Notes: a model not told the origin generated them from the letters alone. Shown: positions 9,381 to 18,496, counted from the stretch's first letter. The stretch: 50,363 bases of DNA from Saccharomonospora azurea NA-128 (GCF_000231055.2 NZ_CM001466.1:1956308-2006670); one strand, 5' to 3'. Program-made: numbers and translations.

Positions 9381-9562
9381 GGGGCACTCCGGCGAGGATC
9401 AGCGGACACGAGCGGCCTGAGGAGCCAGGTAAGCGACCGAACTTTAGCGGGTCCCGGTGGAACGTCCATGTCGGATCCGCGACGGTGATCCTTTTGATTC
9501 CGATCGGTGACGAACGGCGACCCAATCGCCGTCAGTTCGCAACCTGGCGGCGGCGAATCCCG

Positions 9563-10480
9563 TCAAACCCTCACGGGACGGTAGAGATCGGGCTCCAGGT
9601 AGATCAGCCGGGCGGCAGGCACCTTCTCGCGAACCCGTTTCTCGGCCTCGTCGATCGCCCTGGCGACGTCGGCCAGCTCCAACCCGTCGCGCAGCGCGAG
9701 CTTGGCGGCCACCAGGAGTTCGTCCGGGCCGAGGTACTGCGTGCGGATGTGGATGACCCGCTCGACGTCCCCCGACGCCAGTTCGTCCGTGATCGCCGCG
9801 AGTTCGCTGTCGCTCGCGCCCTCGCCGATCAGCAGGCTCTTCATCTCGACGATGAGCGTGACGGCGATGACCCCGAGGAGCACACCGATCATCACGGTGC
9901 CGAGGCCGTCCCACACCGGATCACCGGTGACCACGGCCAGCCCGACGCCGAGCAGCGCGAACACGAGCCCGAACAGCGCCCCGGCGTCCTCGAGCAACAC
10001 GACGGGCAGCTCGGGGGTCTTCGACTGCCGGATGAACGCCCACCAGCTCTTGTCACCCTTCAACCGCCGGGACTCCACGATGGCGGTGCGGAAGCTGTAG
10101 CACTCCAGCAGGATGGCGAGCACGAGGATCACCACGGCCACCATCGGAGACGACAGCTCCTCCGGGTGCTGGATCTTGTGAATCCCCTCGTACAGCGCGA
10201 AGGCGGACCCCAGCGTGAACAGCATGAGGGCGACGATGAACGAGTAGAAGTAGCGCTCCCGCCCGTAGCCGAACGGGTGGGCCTTCGTCGCCTTGCGTTT
10301 CGACGTCTTCTGTCCGAGGAGCAGCAACCCCTGGTTGGACGTGTCGGCCACCGAGTGCACGGACTCGGCCAGCATCGACGACGACCCGGTGATCAGAAAA
10401 CCGACGAACTTCGAGACGGCGATCCCCGCGTTCGCGAACAGTGCCGCGAGGATCGCTTTGGTCCCACCTTCTGCTGCCAC
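9563..10480 (-). CDS. Cation diffusion facilitator (CDF) metal exporter, SLC30A9-like branch
   Basis: The product has 305 residues from a GTG at 10480 preceded by AAGGGGGA. It has six predicted membrane segments and a cytoplasmic C-terminal domain ending in YLEPDLYRPV. Metal-site motifs are HSVAD in the second membrane helix and LLEDAGA in the fifth; the second His/Asp pair of ordinary zinc CDFs is replaced by Glu-Asp, as in the SLC30A9/ZnT9-like branch. Family role: proton-driven efflux of divalent metal such as Zn2+, or possibly Mn2+/Fe2+; the metal cannot be assigned from sequence. It appears to be transcribed alone. The longer upstream frame lacks family similarity and was not used. Confidence 0.9.
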   Translation of the reverse strand: MAAEGGTKAILAALFANAGIAVSKFVGFLITGSSSMLAESVHSVADTSNQGLLLLGQKTSKRKATKAHPFGYGRERYFYSFIVALMLFTLGSAFALYEGIHKIQHPEELSSPMVAVVILVLAILLECYSFRTAIVESRRLKGDKSWWAFIRQSKTPELPVVLLEDAGALFGLVFALLGVGLAVVTGDPVWDGLGTVMIGVLLGVIAVTLIVEMKSLLIGEGASDSELAAITDELASGDVERVIHIRTQYLGPDELLVAAKLALRDGLELADVARAIDEAEKRVREKVPAARLIYLEPDLYRPVRV

Positions 10481-10656
10481 GGTGTGTCCCCCTTCACGTG
10501 TGCGGGCGCCACCCGGCCCGCGATCGGGGTGCAGCATAAAGCCCGGCATCGGAAGGCGCCGTGGCACCTGGTCGTCCCCTGGTCACACTCCGGAATCAAG
10601 GGGCAAAACGGGCGCCGCCGGGCGCGTCGTGGACATCGGGGACGCCCCGCGAACCC

Positions 10657-11889
10657 TCAGACGCAGGTCCCGGCCGTCGCGCGGAACACCCGAGCCGGGC
10701 CGCCGACCGTCGGTCGGATGCGCACCTCGGGGTCGCACGCGGGCAGCCACACCGACTCGCCACGCCGCAGTTCGACCTTCGTCCCGTCCTCGGAGACCAG
10801 CAGCAGCTCCCCCTCCGTGCAGAGCAGGATCTGCGGGACGGCCCCGCCGAGCGTCACCTCACCGGTGTCGCCGTCGGGCCACTCCAGGCGCGACAACTCG
10901 AACTCCGGCGCATCGGTGCGGTACACGGCCACGTGTTCGTCGAGCCCGCGTTCACCGCCCATCACCGGCATGTCGCCACTGGAGAAGTCGAGCACCCGCA
11001 GCAGCTCGGGCACGTCCACGTGCTTGGGGGTGAGCCCGCCCCGCAGGATGTTGTCGGAGTTGGCGAGGATCTCCACCGCCGTGCCGTGCAGGTAGAGGTG
11101 CAAATTCCCCGCCGCGAGGTAGAGCGCCTCCCCCGCGCGCAGGGTCAGCCGGTTGAGCAGCAACGCCGCCAGCACGCCCGCGTCGTGCGGGTGCGCCTCC
11201 CCGAGTTCGAGCACCGTCCGGCACTCGACGTCGAACTCCCCGCGCTCCTTGATGTGCCGCACGCACGCGTCGAGCACCTCGGGCAGCAACTGGTCGAGCG
11301 TCGGCTGCGGCATGGTGATCAACGACGTGAAGAGCGCTCGGAGCCCGTCCGCGTCGGGCTGCGCCGCCAGCAGCTCCGTGTACCTCGTCAGACCGGGCGT
11401 GTCGATGGCGCGGAGCAGTCGCACGGTGCGGCGAGGGTCCCGGAAACCGGCGAGCGCGTGGAACTCGCTGAGCGCGCACACCAGCTCCGGCTTCGCCGTC
11501 GGATCCGGATAGTTGCGGTTCGGCGCGTCCCTCGGGATTCCCGCCGCCTCCTCGCGGGCCCACCCCTCGGCGGCCTGTTCGGCCGACGGGTGAGCCTGCA
11601 TCGACAGCGGCTCCTCCACAGCGAGGATCTTGAGCAGGAACGGCAACCGGCCGCCCCAACGGTCGGCGCACACCTCACCCAGCTGTCCGACCGGGTCGCT
11701 CTCCACCAGTTCGAGCAGGCTCCGCTCGGTGCCGTCCGGGCTCACCACATGAGAAGGGTCCCCCGGGTGCGCCCCCATCCACAGTTCGGCCTCGGGATGC
11801 GGCGCGGGCACCGGGCGCCCCAGCAGTTCCGGGATCGTGGTCCTGGAGCCCCACGCGTAGGGCCGGACTGCGTTGCGCAGCAGTTCCAC
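10657..11889 (-). CDS. manA: Mannose-6-phosphate isomerase, class I
   Basis: The product has 410 residues. It interconverts fructose-6-phosphate and mannose-6-phosphate, feeding GDP-mannose and mannosylated glycolipids. Family landmarks are NAVRPYAWGS at the N-terminus, AELWMGAHPGDPS, the metal-site segment LSMQAHPSAEQA (Gln, His), KPELVCAL (Glu), and the late GNLHLYLHGTAVEILANSDN and RGGLTPKHVD. The GTG at 11889 aligns with the start of mycobacterial ManA; a TTG at 11895 has a better-spaced GGAG and is the alternative. It is the last gene of a cluster with the SIS protein, the Trm112-like protein and manB, in the same order as M. tuberculosis Rv3255c-Rv3257c. Confidence 0.93.
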   Translation of the reverse strand: MELLRNAVRPYAWGSRTTIPELLGRPVPAPHPEAELWMGAHPGDPSHVVSPDGTERSLLELVESDPVGQLGEVCADRWGGRLPFLLKILAVEEPLSMQAHPSAEQAAEGWAREEAAGIPRDAPNRNYPDPTAKPELVCALSEFHALAGFRDPRRTVRLLRAIDTPGLTRYTELLAAQPDADGLRALFTSLITMPQPTLDQLLPEVLDACVRHIKERGEFDVECRTVLELGEAHPHDAGVLAALLLNRLTLRAGEALYLAAGNLHLYLHGTAVEILANSDNILRGGLTPKHVDVPELLRVLDFSSGDMPVMGGERGLDEHVAVYRTDAPEFELSRLEWPDGDTGEVTLGGAVPQILLCTEGELLLVSEDGTKVELRRGESVWLPACDPEVRIRPTVGGPARVFRATAGTCV

Positions 11890-11942
11890 GGTCAACTCAA
11901 CTCCTCGCCGGCCGTTCCACCGGCCTTCCTCGTGTGCTGGCC

Positions 11943-13034
11943 CTACGCCGTTGCGGGCGCAACGCGGCCAGCTCCCCCAATCGTTCCCGCCGCGAGACCG
12001 AGGTAGAGCGCCGCCAACTCGCACCGCAGCGCCAGGACCGCCGCACGACCCGCGTCGTCGGCCACGATCTCGTCCGCCGGCGCCACGACGTCCGCCGACG
12101 GCAGCAACTCCCCTGCACGATGCCGACTACCGTCCGCTTCCCCTCCCGTGGTCACCGCGAGCAGTGTCACCCGCACCGGAGCGCTCTCCCCCGCCCGGTC
12201 CTCGGGATCCGCGAAAATCGTGTCCTCCGCCGACACCTCCGTGGCAGCTCGTCGTAGCGCAGGCCGCGACAGGGCCTGCCGATAGTGGGCGACGTCCGCG
12301 ACGACCGCCGCGTGGGCGGCCAAAGCGTACGCGGCGTGGTGAGCCACCCCGACGGCCACCGCGTCGAGTCCCCACAGCAGTGGGATGTGGTCGGCCCACC
12401 GCAACGCCAACGACTTGGCGGGGTTGACGAACGACTCGTGGCCCGGGTGACAGCGCTCGGCCTCGTGGTCCAGCCGGTCGGCCAGAGCGCCCAGATCGGT
12501 GCTCGACAGGCCCGCCGCGTTGGCGGTGAGCAGTCCCGCCGCCAACGCCCTCGGCAGCGTCAGCTCCGGGGGTACGGGCACCCGCGGAGCCAGAACGAGT
12601 CCCCGCCCCGCCACGGCCGAGGCCACCGGACCGTCCGGGGGCGCGGACAGCACCACTCCCGCGCCGTACCGCGCGGCGCGCTCCAGCGACAGCGCCAGCT
12701 CGCGATCGAAGGGGTCGTCGGTGTGCGCGAACACCGCGTCGAGCGCTCCGATCCAGCTCGGCACCACGTCGCTGAGAACGACCGGCACCGGGCTCGCCGG
12801 AGCGACGAGCGACTCCAGCAGTCTCGCCGCGGCGTGGCCGACGCCCGGGCGAGAGACGATCACCAGGGACCGGGGACGGCCCACGTCCATCCGCTCACCG
12901 AGCTGCAGCTCCTCGGCCGTCTCGACGGTGGACCGGACCTGGGCGCCCGCCATCGCGGCGGATCTCAGCAGTCCGGCACCGTCGGCGTCGGCCAACCGCG
13001 CGGGGTCGTCGAGGAGGCTGTCGTCAAGCGCCAT
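11943..13034 (-). CDS. SIS-domain, sugar-isomerase-like protein (Rv3256c-like)
   Basis: The product has 363 residues. The N-terminal half has the fold pattern of a sugar-isomerase (SIS) domain, with a phosphosugar-site-like SLVIVSRPGVGHAAARLLE; the C-terminal half resembles the end of phosphoglucose/phosphomannose isomerase-like proteins (NPAKSLALRWADHIPLLWG). Known: an uncharacterised conserved protein is encoded between manA and manB in mycobacteria, and this gene occupies that place. A role in mannose-phosphate metabolism is inferred from position only. The ATG at 13034 overlaps the 3' end of the Trm112-like gene by 11 bases, which points to translational coupling, as no clear ribosome-binding site is present. 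Confidence 0.85.
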   Translation of the reverse strand: MALDDSLLDDPARLADADGAGLLRSAAMAGAQVRSTVETAEELQLGERMDVGRPRSLVIVSRPGVGHAAARLLESLVAPASPVPVVLSDVVPSWIGALDAVFAHTDDPFDRELALSLERAARYGAGVVLSAPPDGPVASAVAGRGLVLAPRVPVPPELTLPRALAAGLLTANAAGLSSTDLGALADRLDHEAERCHPGHESFVNPAKSLALRWADHIPLLWGLDAVAVGVAHHAAYALAAHAAVVADVAHYRQALSRPALRRAATEVSAEDTIFADPEDRAGESAPVRVTLLAVTTGGEADGSRHRAGELLPSADVVAPADEIVADDAGRAAVLALRCELAALYLGLAAGTIGGAGRVAPATA

Positions 13035-13260
13035 CGGAACTGGTCTGGTCATCGGTCTCACGCCCGCCGTCGTCGGGAGGGGTCGCCTCGTCGAGCAGGA
13101 GCACGGGAATACCGTCACGGACGGGGTAGACACGACCGCACGACGTACAGGTCAGCGCATCGGCGTCGGGGTCCCCCGGCGCACCCGGCGTCAACGGAGC
13201 GTGGTCCGGCGCGGGGCACGCGAGAATTTCCAACAGCTGCGCATCAAGCGTGACGGCCAT
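13024..13260 (-). CDS. Trm112-like zinc-ribbon protein
   Basis: The product has 78 residues. It carries Cys15 in LEILACPAPDH, then CTSC at 38-41 and GRVYPVRDGIPVLLLDEA, the signature of the Trm112/UPF0434 family. In eukaryotes and archaea such proteins activate methyltransferases; bacterial members are little studied. The fourth metal ligand is not an obvious Cys and may be His20. The ATG at 13260 follows GAGGAAG at a normal distance. It is placed between manB and the SIS protein and overlaps the latter by 11 bases, so it is expressed with the mannose genes. Its partner cannot be named. Confidence 0.85.
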   Translation of the reverse strand: MAVTLDAQLLEILACPAPDHAPLTPGAPGDPDADALTCTSCGRVYPVRDGIPVLLLDEATPPDDGGRETDDQTSSDGA

Positions 13261-13323
13261 GCTTCCTCTTTACCACTAGCGAGTTCCTAGGTGACGTCTT
13301 CGCGCCGGACGGCGGGTGCCGAC

Positions 13324-14679
13324 TCAGCCGCGCACGATGGCGAGGACCTCGTCGGTCAGCGCACGCATCGCCGCCTCGTCGGGTGCCTCGACGTTCAACC
13401 GCAGCAACGGCTCCGTGTTGGACGCACGAAGATTGAACCAGCCGCGATCGCCGAGGTCGACCGTGAGCCCGTCGAGTTCGTCCAGTTCCACACCGCTGCG
13501 GCTCCCGAACGTCTCCTTCACGGCCGCGAGCCGGCCCGCCTGGTCGTCCACCGTCGAGTTGATCTCACCGGACGAGACGTAGCGGGTGTACTGCGAGGTC
13601 AGGGCCGACAGCGGCCCGTCCTGCTCGCTCAACGCCGCGAGCACGTGCAACGCGGCGAGCATGCCGGTGTCGGCACGCCAGAAGTCGCGGAAGTAGTAGT
13701 GGGCCGAGTGCTCACCGCCGAAGATGGCGCCCGTCCTGGCCATCTCCTCCTTGATGAAGGAGTGACCCACCCGGGTGCGCACCGGCCTGCCCCCGTGCTC
13801 CCGCACGATCTCGGAGACGGCCTTCGATGTGATGAGGTTGTGGATGATCGTCGCGCCGGGCTCCTTCGCGAGCTCCCGTACCGCCACGAGTGCGGTGATC
13901 GCGCTGGGTGGCACTGGGTCGCCGTTCTCGTCGACCACGAAGCAGCGGTCGGCGTCGCCGTCGAACGCGAGGCCGACGTCCGCACCCACCTCACGCACCT
14001 TGGCCTGCAGGTCGACGATGTTGGCCGGGTCGAGCGGGTTGGCCTCGTGGTTGGGGAACGAGCCGTCCAGCTCGAAGTACATCGGAACGACCTCGAAGGG
14101 CAGGCTCTCGAACACCTTCGGCACCGTGAGGCCGCCCATGCCGTTGCCCGCGTCCACGACCACCTTCAGCGGGCGGCTGGCGCTGAGGTCGACCAGCCCG
14201 TGCAGGTGCGCCGCGTAGTCGTTCAGCACGTCGCGCTCGGTGATCCGGCCTTCCTGACCCGCGAACTCGGGCACTCCCTGCTCGACGGTGTCCCGGATCT
14301 CGGCGAGGCCGGACTCCTGACCCACCGGGGCCGCGCCCGCACGGCAGAGCTTGATGCCGTTGTACTGCGCCGGATTGTGGCTGGCGGTGAACATCGCGCC
14401 GGGCATGTTGAGCAGGCCGGACGCGAAGTACAGCTCGTCGGTGCTCGCGAGACCGATCGACACGACGTCGAGCCCCTGGGAGGTCACCCCCTTGGCGAAC
14501 GCTCGAGCCAGGCCCGGCGACGACTCGCGCATGTCGTGCCCGATCACCACCGAGGGGGAGTCGGGCTTGATGAGCAACGCGAAGGCGGCGCCGAAATCGG
14601 CGACCAGCTCCTCGGTCAGCTCCTCACCGACGACACCACGAATGTCGTACGCCTTCACGATGGCCGACAGGTTCGACAC
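13324..14679 (-). CDS. manB: Phosphomannomutase/phosphoglucomutase
   Basis: The product has 451 residues. It converts mannose-6-phosphate to mannose-1-phosphate (or the glucose analogues), the step before GDP-mannose. All four alpha-phosphohexomutase motifs are present: catalytic phospho-Ser100 in FTASHNPAQYNG, metal-binding DGDADR, sugar-binding GGEHSAHYYF, and phosphate-binding RASNTEPLLR near the C-terminus. The GTG at 14679 has GGGAG upstream; a longer frame adds a non-conserved Arg-rich stretch. It heads the manB, Trm112-like, SIS, manA gene group, so one transcription unit could make both enzymes for mannose activation, used in this group for phosphatidylinositol mannosides and lipoglycans. 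Confidence 0.94.
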   Translation of the reverse strand: MSNLSAIVKAYDIRGVVGEELTEELVADFGAAFALLIKPDSPSVVIGHDMRESSPGLARAFAKGVTSQGLDVVSIGLASTDELYFASGLLNMPGAMFTASHNPAQYNGIKLCRAGAAPVGQESGLAEIRDTVEQGVPEFAGQEGRITERDVLNDYAAHLHGLVDLSASRPLKVVVDAGNGMGGLTVPKVFESLPFEVVPMYFELDGSFPNHEANPLDPANIVDLQAKVREVGADVGLAFDGDADRCFVVDENGDPVPPSAITALVAVRELAKEPGATIIHNLITSKAVSEIVREHGGRPVRTRVGHSFIKEEMARTGAIFGGEHSAHYYFRDFWRADTGMLAALHVLAALSEQDGPLSALTSQYTRYVSSGEINSTVDDQAGRLAAVKETFGSRSGVELDELDGLTVDLGDRGWFNLRASNTEPLLRLNVEAPDEAAMRALTDEVLAIVRG

Positions 14680-14757
14680 GCCTCTCCCCGATCGTCTCCG
14701 ATGTAGGCTTCGCAAGCCTCGATACCCGCGAGGGAGCCTACCGACACGTCCGGACGC

Positions 14758-15126
14758 TCAGGCGCGGCCGGGGAGTACCCGCAGGTGCCCCCGACGGATC
14801 TCACCCGTTCTGCGCGGTTCGGGCTGTTCGGGAGGGGGAGCGGTCGGGCGGTCGGACCGCCCTGCCTCGCGCACGGCCTCGGCCAACGCGGTCAGCTCGT
14901 CGCTGGACGGTTCGGGGGCAGCGAACTCCCCCTCGTGCCGGACGACCTCCCACCCCTTGGGCGCTGTGAGCCCGAGGGCGTGAGCCTCGCAAAGGTCGTA
15001 CGAATGAGGCTCCGACGCCGTGGCCAGCGGACCGACCACCGCGGTCGAGTCGCTGTAGGCGTAGGTCAGCGTCGCAACAGCGGGCTCGAGGCAACCCGTC
15101 CGCGAACACTTTCGCACGCTCCGCAC
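14758..15126 (-). CDS. DUF3499 family protein
   Basis: The product has 122 residues from a GTG at 15126. The conserved part is the first 70 residues: CSRTGC at 7-12, the YAYSDSTAVVGPL segment, and DLCEAHA with Cys46 and His49. These could make a Cys3His zinc site. The rest is a Pro/Arg-rich tail. It is a conserved actinobacterial family without known function, found beside manB in mycobacteria (Rv3258c position) and here too. It is divergent from the zincin-like gene and shares the short spacer with it. Confidence 0.85.
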   Translation of the reverse strand: MRSVRKCSRTGCLEPAVATLTYAYSDSTAVVGPLATASEPHSYDLCEAHALGLTAPKGWEVVRHEGEFAAPEPSSDELTALAEAVREAGRSDRPTAPPPEQPEPRRTGEIRRGHLRVLPGRA

Positions 15127-15219
15127 AGTTGCTCACCATAGCCTGTGCGGAGTGTCCTGTGCCGCCGACACACCGGGAATCTCACGGTGGCGCGGCAGCG
15201 TAGGCTTCTCCTCGTGGCT

Positions 15220-15681
15220 ATGGCGAGAGGCTCGCGACAGCGGCAACGGTTCCGCCGCGACCGGCATGGTCGCGGTTTGAGGGGGCCGCTGTTCCCGTCC
15301 ACGGTGCCTGCCGCGTCGAGCCGCGCGGAGAAGTTCGACGCTCTCGTCCTCGACGCGCTGGAACCGATCGAGGCCCGTTGGCGTCACGACCTCACCGAAC
15401 TGGACGTGGCTGTCGACGAGGTACCGGAAGTGCGGATGGAGATTCCGTCCACGCAGGTCGACGGCGTGTTGCTGGACGGTCGGGTGCCCCTGTCGCGGCT
15501 GGTGCCCGCCGGGGTCGACCGCGACGGCCTGCCCACCCGGGCGAGGATCGTGCTGTACCGCCGCCCGTTGGAGGCCCGGGCCAAGGACCCGACGGAGCTC
15601 TCCGAACTCGTCCACGACGTCCTCGTGGAACAGGTGGCCAACTACCTCGGGGTGGAACCGGACATCATCGACGGTGGTTGA
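15220..15681 (+). CDS. Zincin-like (minimal metallopeptidase family) protein lacking the zinc motif
   Basis: The product has 153 residues. RAEKFDALVLDALEPIEARW, VAVDEVPEV and RIVLYRRPLEARA match the small metallopeptidase family (formerly DUF1025) found next to manB in actinobacteria (Rv3259 position). Active-type members carry HExxH near the C-terminus; here the equivalent helix reads VEQVANYLGVEP, so the zinc-binding His residues are absent. It is therefore unlikely to be a peptidase and may be a structural or binding derivative. The ATG at 15220 is chosen; GTG codons at 15214 and 15187 are possible. It converges on the next gene with 8 bases between them. Confidence 0.8.
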   Translation: MARGSRQRQRFRRDRHGRGLRGPLFPSTVPAASSRAEKFDALVLDALEPIEARWRHDLTELDVAVDEVPEVRMEIPSTQVDGVLLDGRVPLSRLVPAGVDRDGLPTRARIVLYRRPLEARAKDPTELSELVHDVLVEQVANYLGVEPDIIDGG

Positions 15682-15689
15682 CGACACCG

Positions 15690-17630
15690 TCACCGCGGTC
15701 GCCGCAGCGACGGGACGGCCGTCAACACCGTGAACAACACCGCCGCGAGCTGCCCCAGCAGCAACACGTCGTGCCGACGGTCGTCGAACCGCACGCGGAC
15801 CTCGGCCGACTCCGGCGGTACGGCCACCGCCACCTGGCCTCCCCACGCCCGCACGATCGGGAATCCCACGCCGTCGACCGTGGCGCGCCAGCCCGGCTCG
15901 TGCGCCGCCGCCACCAGCAGCAACCGTCCTTCCGGACCCTCCGACACGCGAACCCCGATCTCGGGCGGAGCGGCGGCCACCGCGGCCGACGCGGGCGCCG
16001 TGAGGAGCTCGGCGTCGGGAGCCTGTCCGGTGACCGACCGGCGAGCCTGCTCGGCAGAGATCAAGGTCGCCGTGCCCGCTTCCGCGGTCAGCCGCAGCAC
16101 CGTCCGGCCGTCGCTCGTGGCCGGGGCGGGCTCGACGAGGTGTCCCGCCGCGTCGCGGAGCTCTCGACCGTCCTCACCGGGCGGGAGCACGACGTACGAC
16201 ACCCCCGCCGCCGCAGCCGAGGTCACCGCGTCGGCGACCGCGTCGGGCGTCCCGGTGAGCAGATGACGGTGCCAGTCGCGCAGGCGGGCGCCCATCCACT
16301 CCGTCGACGGCATCGCGTCGTCTCCGAAGCGTGGCGGGCGCCCCGCGGTGAGCCGGGCAGCGGCCGTGGACTCGCCCGGGTTCGCGAGCTCCAACACCCC
16401 GCGTCCGGTGGCCGCGAGGTCGTCGGCGAGCGGTGCCAGCGGTGCGACCGGTCGGTTCTCCAGAGGTCCGCTTCGTCCGCCGAGGACGGCACCGACGGCC
16501 AGCGCCAGCACCCCGCCCAGCGCGGCCGCGGTCACCACGCGCTCTCTCGGTGTCCGCCCACCCTCCCGCTCGGGCGTCGACCAGGACAGAAGGAGCGCGA
16601 GAAGCAGTCCCGCGCCCACGAACAGCAAGGGCACCCCGACGAACGCGGGCGAGGCGAGCCCGCCCGGGAACTCGGACGTCTCCACGAACGACGTCACGGC
16701 GACACCGAACGCTCCCACCGCCACCAGGCCCGCCGCCGGCCACAGGCGACGTGACGGTCGGGAGACGACCGCCAGAAGGGCGGCGATCACGACCACCACC
16801 CCGACCGGCGTTCCCCCGGGCCCGCCCGGATCGAGCGTGACGAGCTCGCCCAGGGTCGGAGCATCGGCCGCCGTGCCGTTCACCCCGCGCACCACGAGAC
16901 CGGGATGCTCCACGAGAACGGGCAACCACGGCAGCAGCAACGCCGGAGGCAGCAGAGCCACGACGGCGAACGCACCGGCCCGAGCCCTGGGCCGGTCGCG
17001 GCCCGGCGAGGCGACGAAGACGAACGACGCCACGACCAGGAGCAGGACGCACGACAGCGGCGAGAACGCCGCCACGGTCGCCACGCCGAGCGCACACAGC
17101 GCACTCGCGCTCAGCCAGCGCGCACGGACCTCCGTCCAGCCGAGTGCCGCCCCGATGCCGGCCAGCAGGAGAGGCAACAGGACGTGCACCACCACGACGT
17201 CGACTCGACCCTGCGCCGCGGCAGCAGTGGCCGGGGGCAGCAGTCCGTAGGCCGCCGCGACCGCCGCTCTGACCCACCGCCCCACCCGCAGTCGCCGGGT
17301 GGCGGCGTACGCGCTCAGCGCCGCCAGAGGAACATCGGCCAGCAGCAACAGCGCCACGGCAGCGGCGGGGCCGCCCAACGGCGCCAACGGAGCTCCGAGG
17401 ACACCCAGCACGGCGAGGGCCGGTGGCGCACCGCCGGAGGCACCACCAGCCACGCCGTGCCATGCGGCGAGGTACTCGCTCCACACCTCACCGAGATCGC
17501 CGACCGGCAGAAGCGCGCCTCCGACGAGGGAGACGCCGAGCCGACCGGCGTGCAGGACCGAGGCGACCGTCGCCAGCACGACGACCAGCACCGCAGGCGG
17601 CGCCCAACGCGATCGCGACGCTTGCCTCAT
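15690..17630 (-). CDS. Large polytopic membrane protein, GT-C/YfhO-like
   Basis: The product has 646 residues. Roughly ten membrane segments fill the first 420 residues, then an extracytoplasmic domain of about 200 residues, and a last membrane helix near 620-640 (VLLLGQLAAVLFTVLTAV). The exported domain contains HEPGWRATVDG followed by RFDDRRHD, a pattern seen at the ends of YfhO-like and other GT-C type membrane glycosyltransferases. An envelope polysaccharide or glycolipid role is therefore plausible but unproven. Related actinobacterial proteins often carry an N-terminal GT2 glycosyltransferase domain; none is encoded upstream here. The ATG at 17630 has GGTGAGG 5 bases upstream. Confidence 0.78.
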   Translation of the reverse strand: MRQASRSRWAPPAVLVVVLATVASVLHAGRLGVSLVGGALLPVGDLGEVWSEYLAAWHGVAGGASGGAPPALAVLGVLGAPLAPLGGPAAAVALLLLADVPLAALSAYAATRRLRVGRWVRAAVAAAYGLLPPATAAAAQGRVDVVVVHVLLPLLLAGIGAALGWTEVRARWLSASALCALGVATVAAFSPLSCVLLLVVASFVFVASPGRDRPRARAGAFAVVALLPPALLLPWLPVLVEHPGLVVRGVNGTAADAPTLGELVTLDPGGPGGTPVGVVVVIAALLAVVSRPSRRLWPAAGLVAVGAFGVAVTSFVETSEFPGGLASPAFVGVPLLFVGAGLLLALLLSWSTPEREGGRTPRERVVTAAALGGVLALAVGAVLGGRSGPLENRPVAPLAPLADDLAATGRGVLELANPGESTAAARLTAGRPPRFGDDAMPSTEWMGARLRDWHRHLLTGTPDAVADAVTSAAAAGVSYVVLPPGEDGRELRDAAGHLVEPAPATSDGRTVLRLTAEAGTATLISAEQARRSVTGQAPDAELLTAPASAAVAAAPPEIGVRVSEGPEGRLLLVAAAHEPGWRATVDGVGFPIVRAWGGQVAVAVPPESAEVRVRFDDRRHDVLLLGQLAAVLFTVLTAVPSLRRPR

Positions 17631-17920
17631 CCGGGCCTCACCGGACCGGTACAGCCACGCGTCCCCGGCAACACGCCGTTGATCGCGGCATGTTCGACCT
17701 CGACACGGGTATCGGCCAGAATGCTCGACGCACCAGACCGGTGACCCGCCCGAGAACCGGGTCGGCCGACCCACCGTTCAAAGCGATGACCAGCGAGCCC
17801 GGACAGCGCCGACCACAGCGCAGAAAGGATCGGTGAGGCGACGATCGTGCACGGCAAGTGCCACTCCGCGTACAGAGATGATCAAGGACGCCTACTCTAA
17901 CGAGCGCACACCGACTCGGG
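17631..17920. other. Gap of about 290 bases without a convincing gene
   Basis: The minus strand holds a 76-codon frame (17857 to 17627, TTG start) whose stop overlaps the ATG of the membrane-protein gene in an ATGA. Its third codon positions are much less G/C-biased than in the neighbouring genes and its sequence resembles nothing I know. It could be a leader peptide, a decayed gene end or chance. No promoter is clear. Confidence 0.4.
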
Positions 17921-18244
17921 TCACACGGCGCGCTTCTTCAGCTTCCTCCGCTCCCGTTCGGAGAGGCCGCCCCAGATGCCGAACCGCTCGTCGTGAGCCA
18001 GGGCGTATTCGAGGCAGTCGTCCCTGACCTCGCACACCTGACAGATCCGCTTCGCTTCCCGGGTCGAGCCCCCCTTCTCCGGGAAGAACGCCTCCGGATC
18101 GGTCTGAGCGCACAGAGCGCGCTCCTGCCAATCCTGCTCGTCTGTCACGTCGAAGAGCTCGGTGAGCACACCCAGATCGTCGTCCGGGTGTCCACCCCAC
18201 TCCATGACGTTCCCCCATTCTCTTCCAGTCGTATCCAACCGCAC
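17921..18244 (-). CDS. whiB2: WhiB-family iron-sulfur regulator (WhiB2/WhmD type)
   Basis: The product has 107 residues. Four Cys ligands for a [4Fe-4S] cluster are at 45, 68, 71 and 77 (ALCAQTDPEAFFPEKGGS, then CQVC and C), followed by the GIWGG turn and the basic tail ERRKLKKRAV used for DNA contact. The sequence from WQERALC onward is nearly identical to the WhiB2/WhmD subgroup, which is needed for septation and cell division in mycobacteria. The GTG at 18244 is preferred because GAGGAGG lies 5 bases upstream; a GTG at 18268 and an ATG at 18205 are alternatives. Position near manB-DUF3499 matches mycobacteria. Confidence 0.92.
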   Translation of the reverse strand: MRLDTTGREWGNVMEWGGHPDDDLGVLTELFDVTDEQDWQERALCAQTDPEAFFPEKGGSTREAKRICQVCEVRDDCLEYALAHDERFGIWGGLSERERRKLKKRAV

Positions 18245-18335
18245 GTCCGCCTCCTCGCTTCCACGCACTCCCAGGGCCGGCGGTACTGGATGCCCCGACT
18301 GCCCCCCTTTTAAGACAGCCGAATGACATCAATGT

Positions 18336-18365
18336 GATTACACCTGTGTAGTGCGGCCGGGTCAA
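18336..18365 (-). promoter_or_regulatory. Predicted promoter of whiB2
   Basis: On the minus strand TTGACC (18365-18360) and TGTAAT (18341-18336) are separated by 18 bases. A transcript starting about 7 bases further on would have an untranslated leader of about 85 bases. This is a good housekeeping-sigma match in an AT-richer patch of an otherwise GC-rich region. Confidence 0.5.
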
Positions 18366-18496
18366 GCGGAGTAGCAAGGTTGGGGGATACTTGGGACCGC
18401 TTGCGCAAGTGGACACGCCGAGAAGACCTCGACCGGTTTGCACCGGTTGCGCCAGACTTCGCAACCAGCCATGAACGGAGAGGACACATCGAACCC

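Noticed and set aside
17627-17857. 76-codon minus-strand gene coupled to the membrane-protein gene
   Set aside because: Its codon positions lack the expected G/C bias and it has no similarity; the ATGA overlap alone is not enough. It is kept only as a remark.
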